Shown here: one piece after another, positions 22,105 to 33,161 of the stretch | How the letters are laid out: every line of letters begins with the position of its first letter | How positions within the stretch are numbered: position 1 is the stretch's first letter | DNA from: Rosa chinensis | Taxonomy: Eukaryota > Streptophyta > Magnoliopsida > Rosales > Rosaceae | Assembly (NCBI RefSeq): GCF_002994745.2 | Contig: NC_037094.1 | Coordinates: forward strand, 63,210,639 to 63,274,638 | Direction: 5' to 3' | DNA length: 64,000 bases | The notes under the pieces: generated by a model | What the model saw: only the letters and a program-made list of their open reading frames with translations | Databases searched by the model: none | Told to the model about the DNA's origin: nothing | Made by a program: the position numbers and the translations under genes

Positions 22105-22710
22105 TGATGTAGGACGAGAATGAGCCTGGTTTAGCTGGAAAACTAGAAAAATAAAGAAGCGACGTAGAATCAAGAAGAATGATTGGAAAATAGGTAACTT
22201 ACGCATAATGAGAGTACTAGCTACTGCAATATTTAAAAAGATTTGGTTTTGGACTTTTTGGGTTATTCGTGCAAAAAGTCAGGTCTTAATTGTGAATCAG
22301 ATTTAGATCAACTTTTGGTCAGAATGTTTGTTTGAGACGCATGATACATTTCCAGAATGGAAACGACGAGATCTTCAAGACTCACTTTAGTGAGCCCTAT
22401 CAGATTTAGGCCAAAAGTTATCGTTTTAACTATTGGATTCGGCATTTAATATTTTTAGGATAGTTTTACATTCTTTTTAAGATTGTTTTTTTTTAGGTTC
22501 TAGTTTCTTTTTAAATTTGGATTCTTTAGGATTTCTTGTTAGATTATGATTTTAGGTCTTGGATGGCTATATAAGCACCATCATACTTTGTATTAGAATC
22601 AGTTTATCATATCAAATTTAATAAAATGAGAGTTTTTTCTCAAATCCTCTAGTGAACTTATCTTTTTAGGATTTATTGCTTGTAAACCTAGTTTACTTCT
22701 GACTACGTCA
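22105..22710 (+). repeat. 3' LTR of the small Ty3-type element
   Basis: 606 bases, same start and end as the 5' LTR, with scattered substitutions and small gaps, including a short gap in the T-rich part near 22490 and one near 22655. Confidence 0.9.
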
Positions 22711-23335
22711 CACTGCTACAAACCGAAAAGTTTTATGCTAAGTTATTTTTGAGATACCAGACTTTTGTGGAATTTCTCGTTTCACCTTTATTCTTTTTTT
22801 TTTTTGGGAGGATTAAGGCCTCATACCGTCATTTATGTCCTTATGAATTCATGAGCATGTTTGGTGTTATAGTGAACTTGAGAGTATTCTGAAAAAGCAA
22901 CCTTGCTTCGATTCTGTAGGTTTATGTGGAGATTTGTAAAGCTCTTGGGAAACCTATATTTTATTTTGATCAGTGACCAATTTATGCTTCTTATTACAGT
23001 ACTGTTATTAGACTTAATAACATAACCAATTCCTAAACTTGACACTAAAACAACAAATTGAGGAAGTCTTCAAATTAAAAAAGAACACTGTAAATTGAGT
23101 TGATGATCAACACTGATATTGGTTCCTCCCCTTGAAATTAGGCATGCGATCATGTGATCGGGTTTTGACTTAGACTGAAACCAAGATTGTAATCGAAAAA
23201 AGTTAAGACAAAATAAATTGAACAAATACCCGAAATAAAGAAGAAGGACCATATCCTTTTCTCTCTTGCCAAATAGACATGACCAAACTTTCCACGTCTA
23301 GGGTCTGGGAGCACTTTGTCGTGATGCATAGGGAA
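22711..23335. other. Spacer before the RNase H-like remnant
   Basis: No coding segment or element terminus is recognised. A poly-T run lies at about 22793-22804. Confidence 0.35.
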
Positions 23336-23550
23336 ATGTACTAGTAGCTGTTTCTAAAGAAATTAAGAGCTCTTTCTCTGCGAAGTCAACAGAACTGTAT
23401 GCGATGATATTGAGATTGCAGGTGGCAAGGCAACATGGTTTTACTCATATTATTTTAGAATCAGATGCTAAGGAAATTATTATTGATTTACAATGATTGG
23501 AGGAAAATTGGTTAGTGGAATGTGCTTTTATCGAAGAAGTTAAATGTTTG
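23336..23550 (+). pseudogene. RNase H-like (RVT_3) coding remnant, upstream half
   Basis: The plus-strand reading LVAVSKEIKSSFSAKSTELY, then AMILRLQVARQHGFTHIILE and SDAKEIIIDL, matches the RVT_3 type of RNase H-like domain found in plant LINEs and in many plant genes. The E of the TELYA segment and the D of LESDAKE occupy catalytic-residue positions. A TGA follows, then the frame continues as LEENWLVECAFIEEVKCL up to the insertion point of the 21-kb retrotransposon. The second half lies at 44981. Only this domain is recognisable, so it may be a LINE 3' part or a host gene fragment. Confidence 0.65.
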
Positions 23551-24364
23551 TGTTTGGCTCCAAAACCAGTCGGCGTGCAAACTGTCTCTTTTGAGTGTGG
23601 GATTGCGCGGGCGTGCCAGCACCGTGGGGTGCAGTCGTCGGGGGAGTCCCTTGCCCTGACTTCTTCTTCAAGCATTGTGGACGAGAAGAGCACCAACCTC
23701 GTCACAGGGTTCTTCTCTAGCCTTTCGAGAAAGGACTTCTTGCCTTACTGATAAGGACTTTGGATGTGATCTCTTCGCGTCACCGAATAGATACTCAACG
23801 TGGTAGGCTGAGCAGAGCAATCACTGGGAAGTTTGGAGAAAGCAAGGGTTTTGCCAAAGCGTGACTTTAGCTTCGCTGGGTTGCGAGGGCGTTACCCTTA
23901 CTTCGCTGGTTGTATCGGTGGCAGTGGTACTGGCAGTCGACTCGCGGAGAGACTAGGATTGGAAGCACGGTCGCCGAGTTGATCTGGTGATGCTGACAGT
24001 TGGCTCTTGGAGAGACTAGGACTGGCGTGCGGTCACCGGGTTTCAACGAGGTTGAAGGTTTGCTCCGGAGAGTCTTTGTAATCGCTGGGATTGATTGATT
24101 TGAGAGAGGTCCTCTTTTTGTCCTTGAAACCTAGTATTTATACCTAGGGTTTTGACCGTTCCTTGCTATAGAAGGATTATTGATTGAAGTTTCCTATTCA
24201 ATCTCTACTACTTGACTCCAATAAGGTTTCGTTTTCCTCATGGATTATGGAATGGGTGAAGCTGTAACCCAAACCCAAGTAGGCTTATTTTTGGGCCGCA
24301 GGTATCTGCCCGCTGTGCTAAATCCACAAAAGGATCTTGCCAAAATTACTTTTGGGCTCAAACA
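23551..24364 (-). repeat. 3' LTR of the Tat element (814 bp)
   Basis: TGTTTGGCTCC...GGGCTCAAACA on the plus strand. TATAAATA on the minus strand (24135-24142) is a promoter-like TATA box. It contains about 92 bases absent from the other LTR (around 23940-24035), including a near-repeat of GGAGAGACTAGGA. On its inner side the minus strand reads GGGGCCTGGGGGGCAA, a good polypurine tract (24365-24380). Confidence 0.95.
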
Positions 24365-24523
24365 TTGCCCCCCAGGCCCCGAAAGCAGGCCTGCGAAGAT
24401 GTAATTGATTGAAGGGGGCTAAAACGACACGCCGATTGCTTGAAACGATATCATTAATGAGGATTGGGTCATTTCGCTTGCGAAAACGCCTTTCTGTCGT
24501 ATCGTTTCCCTCACAAAATTTCT

Positions 24524-24531
24524 TATTTAAA
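24524..24531 (+). promoter_or_regulatory. TATA-like box of the antisense plant-mobile-domain gene
   Basis: TATTTAAA lies about 100 bases before the ATG at 24631, between the 3' LTR of the Tat element and the first exon. A C/A-rich leader with CTTTTAGTCTCC and AAACCC words follows, typical of plant 5' leaders. It suggests a promoter separate from the LTRs. Confidence 0.45.
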
Positions 24532-24630
24532 CCCGCAGCCACTTTAGACCTGTCACATCAGAAACTCTTTTAGTCTCCTAAAACCCAGAAACCCTCTTAC
24601 TGCCAAAACCTTCCTCACCGAAACCCAGAA

Positions 24631-27600
24631 ATGGCTCTTCCAAAGAAGATAGTCATCGACCAAGAAGAAGAACTGAATGAACAGGCCGCCCACACATGGG
24701 GAACCAGCATCGGTGCCCGCATTCGTCTTCACACCACTATCCATAGACCCCTACTCCTCCGGTTCCCACACCATCATGTCGGACTGGGCCCAACGGCGCG
24801 AGACTCTATTCCTGCCGACGCCATCGCCTTCTACGGCCTGCCCGCTCATCGGCCTATTCCAGTTCTCCGAAGGACTCCTGGGGATTTCAACAGTTGGGGT
24901 GCCCAGAACCATCGAGCAAAGATAGGGCACTGGCCATCCTTTATCAGCGCGGCGGAGCTTTCCTGGTATCGTGAAGCACGAACGCAAGATCTGGCTCGCT
25001 GGAACGCGGCAGGTATCACTCATACTATCGATCTCTGTTTTAGTCTTCCGCGCGGTGGCAATCGTTCACCACTTGCTGCCTTTCTCTGTTTTTGGAACAC
25101 CGCCACAAACACCTTTGATTTCCGATTTGGCCAAATGAGTATCACTTTGCTTGATATTCTTACCATCACCGGCCTACCCATTAATGGCGAGCCTTATCTG
25201 CATGGCCAATTCGACTCTGTCACTTTCACTTCGACCATGGCCTAACATGGTCGCAGCGCCCATAGTGGCTCCTATCCACGGTGGCTGTCTTATTACAGCC
25301 GGGAGCACAATGCGACCGGCGGAATCGCTTTCTTAGAATACTGGCTCTGTGAATTCATCTTCTGTACTTCCTCCTGTAAACCCACTAGTGCTTGGGCTCT
25401 TTTGGCAACGGCCCTCTATAACGGCCGCAGTGTCGGGCTCGGGCAACCTGTGTTGGGCGCCCTCTATCGCACTCTGTACCAGGCCACTATGCATCCTTTC
25501 GAGACCAGCGTCTCTGGCCCTTTTTGGATCCTCAACTTCTGGATCCAAACTTATTTCCCATATTTTCGTCGCGATGACATCCCGCTGCTTCCACCGGCCG
25601 ACTAACTCCTGGGTCAATGGTTCAGCCACGAGGAAAAGTATTCATCTCCTCCTTACTTCGAGTGCTTTACATACCTGTACCTTCTGCATGAGATGCCCTA
25701 CTGCTACCTAGTACTGGGCAGGAGATTCCCGGCTCCGCTTGAAAACGGATTCCTCCCTGGCGCTCCTCGCTACAGTGATCGCGCGCGCTTGGCTTTTCGC
25801 CGCGCGATCTCCTGTTCAGACATCAGAATTGCTGCCGAGGAACTTAGTTATGAGCTTTACGCTCCTAACCATTTCGCTCGCCAATTCGGCCTCTTCCAAT
25901 TAGTGCCATTCCCGCTATATGATGCCTGGAACTACAACATCTCCTGGCGTAGATTTGGGCCCCCTTCTGGGCCTGTGGCGGTACAAAGCATGCTCGCGCT
26001 GGTTGATCTTCCCGATTGGGCTAAGGACATCGACGCTGTGGATGGAACTGAGGAAGGATATGAGGAATGGTGGGCAGAAGTTTCCGTTAATTGCTGGAGC
26101 CGGCGGGATGATGAACTCTTCGCGACCGTCTTTGGGGAACTGAAATGTCCCTATGCTGCTGACATTGAGCTACTTGATCGCTTCTCTGAAGATGCTGCAC
26201 AATCTCTGCCTCCTCCTAGGCCGGCAATGGAACCGGTGCGAGCCTCCCGCCAAGCCCAGGCTGGTATCGTAATTCGCGAGCCCCCTCAAGATGTAAGTAT
26301 CTTAGTTTATATTTTATTCCTTCTTTCACTCTTCCTTTTAACTCAAACTTTGCTGCACCAGGGAAATGTGCCACCTTCTGGCAGCCGCGCGGTTAATGCT
26401 TCCCCAGCCACTGGCCAGTCCGAAAAGCAAAAAACAGTAATAACGGAGCCTGAAGTAGAAGGTTCCTCTTCCGACGAGGATGACCCGCAAACGGTAAGAA
26501 CTTTTTTGATTAAACAAACAATGCTTTCTTTCCAAGTCAAGTCTAATCCTTTCCCTTGAACTCTGCAGATCGCTGCTATCTTGGCCAGCAAGCGCAGTCG
26601 CTCTGACCCTCAAACTGATCCGTGGGCGGAAGATGAACCAATCGCTGACCGACTGGTAAGAAACTAAAAGTGCACATTGGAATCTTCTTTTTATTTTGTG
26701 CGACCATATAACAATCCTCGCTTGTAGGTTCGTCGTAGATCCTCAAGACAGACTGGGGAAGGCTCCTCAGCTGTCGGTGAAGGCACATCTGCTTCACAGG
26801 CCCAAGCGCCCACTGGTTCCAATAATCCTCCACCTCCTACCAGCATTGCGAGCAATATACAATTGGCCCTGATCCCAGTGCAGGTCATAGATGATAGCTC
26901 ACCTGAAGTGGAAGAAAGACTGCCTCCTTCAGATGCACCTCGTGAGGAATCAGACACCACGCCTGTCCTGGCACCGATAGTACCTGACCCAACTTATGGT
27001 GAGGCGGTTCAAGAACCCGTGCCGATAGCAGTCCCTCGCGATCCTCCGGCTGCTGAGGTACGTTTCTTTTTAACAAGCATGATGTCCTGATTCTTGTCTC
27101 ATTCTTTGGGCGTTCTCATGATTCCTCTTAAACCCAGAATCCTGGTCCTGTCGAGGAAATAGCTATCGTTGTGGAAGAACTTGGTGCTACTCCCGCTGAC
27201 CCAGCTGGTGAAGATGTGGTCAACCAAAAGCCTGCCCCTGCTACTCCTAAAGAAGAAAGAGAGGTGAATGTTGAACCGGTGCTGGAAGCGGTTCCTGTTG
27301 TGGAGCCTCTTGAGGCTCCAGCTGCTGCTGGCCCAAATCCAATGCTTGTGCCTCCTTCCAGATTGGAAAGGCTAGCTCGCGTACTTGATGTGACTCCCCC
27401 CGGAGTTATAGATGAAGCCAGGGACGGACTTCACCGTCTTTTGAGTCCTGATATCCTGCTGCCTGGCCTGTCCGTGCGGGCCCTAGATTATTTGACGGTT
27501 CTTCGTCGCGAGCACGCCATCACTGAGGGCGAATTCATTGAGATAGACGAACTGCTACAGAATCTCCCCCAGCGGCTTAATGAAAGGGCAGCCACGACTG

Positions 27601-27947
27601 TACAAGCCAGGTAGGCCCAGGCCCACTATCAGGGCCTCAGTCAACAAATGGACTCTTCTCATGACTTTCTAGGAGATAGGGCTACCCTTGTTAGAGACTT
27701 GCGGATCACGCAAAATCATCTCCGGTCCCAAATCTAAGATCTTCAGGCCCAATTGACTGCTATGACGGCCCGTCTTGAGCATGAGGAACCCTTGCTGGAG
27801 CAACCCCTAGCGGCCTCTGAAATACTATCTCAAAACCTAGGTCAAGCTCGAGAGGTGGTCCGACAGGACGAGCGAGTCACTGTCGATGCCAGATTTCGCT
27901 TGGACCAGCATCTACTTCGCTTAACTCATGCAGGCCAAAAACTTTAG
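24631..27947 (+). pseudogene. Intron-containing plant-mobile-domain-like gene antisense to gag-pol
   Basis: Five exons in one consistent frame: 24631-26292, 26362-26493, 26569-26655, 26728-27057 and 27138-27947. Each intron has GT..AG ends (GTAAGTATC, GTAAGAAC, GTAAGAAA, GTACGTTT donors) and every junction is phase 0. Exon 1 (554 codons) resembles the plant mobile domain (PMD, PF10536, aminotransferase-like), with landmarks HRAKIGHWPSFISAAELSWY, GITHTIDLCFSLPRGGNRSP, FDFRFGQMSITLLDILTITG and LPINGEPYLHGQFDS. Later exons are Pro/Glu-rich and disordered-looking. The last ends in a heptad-like Leu/Glu/Gln region suggesting a coiled coil. In-frame stops at 25243, 25603, 27612 and about 27735 break it. 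PMD-type and other extra ORFs antisense to pol are known from Tat elements, but their function is unclear. The gene start is supported by the TATA box and spacing. Confidence 0.8.
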
Positions 27948-28267
27948 GCCCCTACTATTAGGCCCATTTTGTATGGACAATATTATTATTTATAATTCAA
28001 ATATTTAGCCCACTTCGCTTGGCCCAAATATATATTCAAATTTTCAAACAGTTCAGCGTTTAATTTGCCTTTATTGCTATTGAAACTGTTTGAAAAGATA
28101 ATCTCGAAATGGAGCGGTTACCTCCTTGAAGACTGCCCTGCTTCCCACGCGTTTTCAATTTCCTTCATTTCCGAGATTCTAGCATTCAATTGCATTGATA
28201 CTCTTATTGATGGCGTCGAAAAGATTTCAACTGCCCATCACACGGTTGAGGCCACTGTGATTGGCCC
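27948..28267. other. Non-coding spacer after the antisense gene
   Basis: AT-rich, with TTTAGGCCC/TTAGGCCCATTTTGTATGG near the start that could be a 3' untranslated end. The open stretch at 28065-28295 has no recognisable domain and overlaps the next promoter-like site. Confidence 0.35.
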
Positions 28268-28421
28268 TATAAATACCGGTACTTTGGAGAAGTAATAAAC
28301 ACAAGCAAATATGGCCTTCCCAGAGATAATTTCACAAGCCTTACTTCTCTTCCTTCAGTTTCTGAAATCTTCTTCTCACGATCTCACCCTTAGCCTCAAA
28401 TTCCTAGGCCTTATGGCTTAA
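28268..28421 (+). promoter_or_regulatory. Second TATA box and short ORF in the same antisense direction
   Basis: TATAAATA at 28268-28275 is followed 36 bases later by ATG (28311) and a 36-codon reading, MAFPEIISQALLLFLQFLKS and so on, ending TAA at 28419-28421. A strong TATA box, short leader and early ATG look like a transcription start inside the retrotransposon. Whether the peptide is made is unknown. It may instead be a non-coding transcript. Confidence 0.4.
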
Positions 28422-29150
28422 TCTCAAAACCTGAGTAGGTCTTATGGCCTAATCTCAGGTCCAGTGGCATGTCTTTGGTCTCTGGAAATCCGGATGGGAT
28501 TCACCGGTTTCAGTTAGACTGAAGAACATGCGGCGCTCCTAACGCGGCAGAACCAGATTCTGAGGGATCCCTCTCCTCAGGCTTCTCGCGTGGAGTAGGA
28601 GGGAGAAGGGCGGAAGGCCACTTTGAGGCCGATCGTTCTTCTTCCGCAGCCTACCTCCGGGGTCTGAGTGTCAGGCTTCTGTTTTTCCCCTAGAAGTAGA
28701 TGTGGTTGTGAGTCGCGCTCTTTCTGAAGACCATCCCCATCGGAGGATAATCAACTGGAAGGGTTGCGATGGATTATTTCCTTCCCTCTTCCTCCGGTAC
28801 AGATGACAGCAGCTGTGACTCAGATCGGAGGAGGGATGTGGGTGAAGAGAGGAAGAGCATGGGCCGTCACATCACATCCCCTTGTCGCCACAAGGTCCAG
28901 AAACTCATAGAAGATCTGCAATCCTTATGATTTTTTCAAGCCACTTTTGGCCTTATAATTGTGAATGTAACCGTTTCAATTTGTACTGCTTCTGGCCGCA
29001 AAGCCATCTTATGAATGAATGTTTCTGAGTATAGCTAAAAATATTGTTATAAAATAAGGCCTCATGTATGGGCCATCATGTATATTCTTAACACGCATTG
29101 TCAAGCAAGAAAAAGTTACAACAAAAACAAAAGCAGAAGTTGAGATTGTT
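28422..29150. other. Non-coding part of the Tat element
   Basis: No coding segment is recognised. TTATGAATGAATG near 29010 could serve as a polyadenylation signal for plus-strand transcripts. The region separates the antisense unit from the convergent end of pol. Confidence 0.35.
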
Positions 29151-29151
29151 A

Positions 29152-29219
29152 ATCAAAAATAAGACCTCAACTAAGGCCTGAATGTATCAAAAATAAGACC
29201 TCAACTAAGGCCTGAATGT
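29152..29219. repeat. Perfect 34-bp tandem duplication
   Basis: Two identical units at 29152-29185 and 29186-29219, containing ATAAGACCTCAACTAAGGCC. This lies just outside the pol stop. Confidence 0.9.
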
Positions 29220-29317
29220 ATAGTGTTGCCCTCCTAGTGTTCGTAGGCGAAGCAAACACATGAGACTAAGGCCACAGAACAAGGCCTAAATATATAGATG
29301 ATGTGAGCCGATGAAGA

Positions 29318-32043
29318 CTATGGTTGCCCCCCAGTCTGGGAAGAAGGTTGGTCCGGTGGATCCTCGAACTCCCAAACACTAGGGTAATATTTCTTTAGGA
29401 ATCGTCCGTTGATGGGATTGCAATGGATTTCGCCATCGAAATCCTTGAGGTGAAAAGCCCCGCGTTCCAAAATGCGGTGAACAACAAAGAGTCCTTCCCA
29501 TCATGAAGTCCATTTACCGCGACCGGTCAATTTCTCGCCAAAGGGTAAAACAGCTATCCAAATAAGGTCCCCCTCTTTGTAACTACGACCACGTGTCCTC
29601 TTATCATAGGCACGGGCGATACGCTGTTTTTCCATCACTAAATTATCCAAAGCCGCTAAGCGCTGCTCGCTCAGATCTTCGTGTTCTTGCCACATCGCCT
29701 GGACATAATCTTCACCAATCAAGTGATGCTGATCTTGTACGCATAAGGACTGAACGTTGATTTCTAAGGGTAAAACTGCATCATGGCCAAACATTAGTGC
29801 ATAGGGTGTTGTAGCAGTGGGATTCCTCTTGGAGGTGCGGTAAGCCCATAGTGTCTCATACAACTTGTCGTGCCACTGTCGAGGGTTTTCAACCAGCATC
29901 TTCTTGAGCATGGTGATAATAATCTTGTTACTGGCCTCCGCTTGTCCGTTGGACTGAGCATAATATGGAGTGCTATGGATGAACTGGATGCCCAAGTCGT
30001 TGACAAGTCGCTCGACCTCACCTCCCATGAATGCTGCCCCCCTGTCCAAAACTAGCACTTCAGGGATATCGAACCTGCAGATGATGTTATGAAAAATAAA
30101 TTGGCCAATGGTGGGACCTGAAGCCACTTTCAAAGGCTCAGCTTCGACCTATTTGGTGAAGAAATCAGTAGCCACGATGATGAACTTGTGTTGGAGAGAA
30201 GAGTGGGGGTGAATCATCCCAATCAAGTCCAGTGCCCAACCTCGTGCAGGCCAAGGTTTAATAATAGGTTGCATGGGAATATTGGGAATGTGCTGGACTG
30301 GACCGTGTGCCTGATAGTCTTGGCATCCTTTGGCGAAAGCGATACAGTCCTTCAAAATGCTGGGCCAATAATACCTATGTCTCCTGATGAGCCAACGCAT
30401 CTTAGGTCCCGCTTGATGTGCTCCGCATATTCCTGTGTGTGCTTCGCGCATTAATCGTTTCGCTTCGTGGCCATAAACACATCGGAAGTCTATGCCATCC
30501 TCCCCGCGCCATCGCAGCTCGTCACTCCTGAGGAAGTAATTTAAGGCAAGAAAGCGAGTCTTCCTGTCTGCTGTAAGATCTGGTTGTTTGAGGTAATCGA
30601 TCAACGGAATGCGCCAATCGAAGTCAATAGGCTCTAGGACTGCGACGACAGGATCATCAGGTGGGTCAACCCCGGGAGCCATGAAGGCAGTGTGAGGCGC
30701 TCGACTTTCAGAATGCTCTCGCGAACCCCGTACTTCAATGTAATGCCGGTAGCCAGTTGAACGAGTTCATTGGCCGCGAAATTGCGCTCGCGAGGGATGT
30801 ACTCCAAATCCGCGTCATCAAACTGATCCAGAAGCTCAATGGCGCGATTCAAATATGGTACGAGCAAACAGCTTGCACACCTGTATTTCTCTTGAAGCTG
30901 ATTTATCACAAGCAAAGAGTCGCCGCATACCTGAATATCTCTTACTTCCAATTCCAGTAAAACTTCTAGGCCGATAATAAGGGCTTCATACTCTGCTTGG
31001 TTGTTTGTACACTTAAACTCTAATTGGAAAGAATAAGAGAAACGATTGCCCGCTGGGTTCTCCAGAACAATTCCTGCCCCTGCTAATGTTTCAGTTCTTG
31101 AGCCATCAAAAAACAATACCCAGGGCTGCAAGGAGACTATGGCTTGATACCATATGGCGTACTCTAGAATGCGCGCCAAATCTGGTCGGGTGGTAGTTAC
31201 TGTCGCTATCTCTAACTCCTTTACTGTGGGGATATCCAAGATAGGGTGATGTGCCAGAAAGTCTGCGATGGCCTGTCCTTTTACTGCTTTCTGGGGAACA
31301 TATTGTAGCGAGAACTCGGACAGGGCCAATACCCACTTGCCAATGCGGCCTCTCAGAATAGGTCGCGATAGCATGTACTTGACCAGGTCGGTCTGAGCGA
31401 TGATGCAAGTAGTAAAGGATAACATGTAGTGCCGCAACTTGCATGCTGAGAAGTACAATGTAAGACACAGCTTTTCCATTGGAGTATACCTGGTTTCGCA
31501 ATCTGTAAGTGTCCTACTGAGGTAGAAAATGGCGTGCTCAACGCCTTCCTCATCATCCTGGGCGAGTAGGCTGCCAATGGAAGCCTCAGCTGCTGAAATA
31601 TATAACTTCAAAGGAAATCCAGTTCTCAGGGAAACAAGCACTGGCGGACTCGCAAGGTAGGCCTTGATTCTGTTGAAAGCCTATTGATGTTTAGGCTCCC
31701 ATACAAACTCAGTCTGACCTTGCAGTTTCAGCAATGGAGAGAAGGGCTGGATTTTACCTGCAGAGTTAGAGATGAAATGTCTCAGAAAGTTGATCTTACC
31801 CAGCAAACGCTGCAATTCCTTTTTCGTTCGTGGAGCGGTTGCATTGATGACTGCGCTTGCCTTGTCTTCAGGGACCTCAATCCCTCTCTGATGGACAATG
31901 AATCCCAAAAAATCTCCTGCTTGAACTCCAAAAACGCATTTAGCGGGATTCATTCTGAGCTTGTGTTGCCGCATGCGCTCGAATACCTTTCTGAGATCAG
32001 TGATGTGGTCTCCTCTCTTTTGAGACTTCACAACTACATCATC
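29318..32043 (-). pseudogene. Tat pol, downstream half: RT end, RNase H, second RNase H, integrase
   Basis: The minus strand starts within YxDD (IDDVVVKSQKRGDHITDLRK). It passes through the RT thumb/connection and the retroviral-type RNase H (LKLYISAAEASIGSLLAQDD), then a second RNase H of archaeal/RVT_3 type (WVLFFDGSRTETLAGAGIVL, NNQAEYEALIIGLEVLLELE, CGDSLLVINQL). It continues to the H2C2 zinc-binding and integrase core (DLIGMIHPHS, DRGAAFMGGE, YAQSNGQAEASNK) and ends at a TAG at 29318-29320. Breaks are a TAG at 31681, a single-base frameshift near 30685, a TAG in place of the Trp of FTKWVEA at 30149, and a TGA at 29501. Catalytic residues of the integrase remain visible, but no intact polyprotein can be read. 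The upstream half continues at 39186 beyond the nested insertion. Confidence 0.9.
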
Positions 32044-32048
32044 GATGT

Positions 32049-32511
32049 TGTACATACCACCTATATTACATACCGCCAAGCATGATCAACGACCTCTTAG
32101 GTGGGCCCCGCGACATGGCTAGTCCCGCCTACGACATGCATCCGGTAGTCCGACACCCGAGCTACCTCGCTATGGTGGAGGTCGGCCGGTACCTCATAGG
32201 GAGGCCACCCTCCCATGCTCTCCAAAAGGCTTCAAGAGAAGCATTATGTGTATTATTGTCCCACATCGGAAATGTAGAATAGAATGGGACTTCCTTTAGC
32301 TATATAAGGAAGTCCTCCCCTTCTTAGAGGGGGATGGATCCATGATCCCCACACCTGTATCATTACAAAGGTCACTTGACCTCACTCATAGTAAAATACC
32401 CAAGTGAACGTAGCCTTGCCCCAAGTGCAAGGTGAACCACTATACATCCGGTGTCATCTCTTTCTCTCTCCCCATCATGCTTCTTAGTTACCGTATTCTT
32501 CAGTAGAAACA
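32049..32511 (+). repeat. 5' LTR of the LARD-like element
   Basis: TGTACATACC...GTAGAAACA, 463 bases, with a CTATATAAGGAAGTCC promoter-like site near 32300. Confidence 0.95.
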
Positions 32512-33161
32512 TTGGCGCTAGAAGGAGGGTACCCTATGTTTGGGTATGAACCTCCGACCTTGAAGACAAGCCATCCGGGTACCATGAGCCGTTCGGGTAC
32601 ATTAGTACATACGGGTACTTGAGTTAGCGGGCGGTACCCCCACCCCTAAGCCTCCGGTACTTTCACTCAACTCGCTCGACAGGCAAGACCCGGATCCTAT
32701 CTGGACCCCGACCGGCATCGGTAGTTCCCGAACCCAATTGCAATCCCTGTACCGCTATCACCACTGAGAGCTACCATTAATCTTGTGAGTTCATACCAGC
32801 ACCTCATCACCACCCGGTAACCAACAACCTAACCCGGTACCCATTCATCAACAATTCAAGTCATCATCATCGACAACCCCAGGATCCAGCCTGCAAACAT
32901 ACCGAGTCAGCAACCTGTCCGGCCAACGCAGCATCTCGACTCGCCCAAAGGCTCTAAGCAATTGTGAACATGACCTCGTCCTATGTGTCATCTCGGGTAC
33001 TCACATACCCGTCCGGGACCTTCTGGATTCTCTTCTTCCCAGAGGTCATAGCCACTCAAGACCCCCTTCACCGAGGCCATCAGTTTCCAGCACCCTAATC
33101 ATCATTCAGGACTCCGGGTCGCTCCCAGCACCACGAATTCCCCGACACCTACACTGACCGG
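32512..33161 (+). other. LARD leader region
   Basis: It begins with the primer-binding region TTGGCGCTAGAAGGAGGG. The rest is GC-rich with CGGGTAC/CCGGTAC words and no coding segment. Confidence 0.5.

Larger units (their letters stand above)
20498..22710 (+). mobile_element. Small complete non-autonomous Ty3-type LTR retrotransposon
   Basis: Two direct LTRs, 20498-21115 and 22105-22710, both start TGATGTAGGA and end in ..CGTCA. Flanks CAATG (20493-20497) and CACTG (22711-22715) match at 4 of 5 bases, so they are probably a decayed target duplication. TGGTACCAGAGC at 21118-21129, two bases inside the left LTR, fits a primer-binding site for initiator tRNA-Met with one change. A purine stretch GTGAAGGAGAA precedes the right LTR as polypurine tract. 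The internal region of only ~1 kb holds gag remnants and no protease, reverse transcriptase or integrase. The LTRs differ at several percent of positions by eye, so the copy is not recent. Confidence 0.9.

Noticed and set aside
24856..24910. tRNA- or rRNA-like genes in the window
   Set aside because: I found no cloverleaf or rRNA signature; only primer-binding sites complementary to tRNA ends are present in retroelements.
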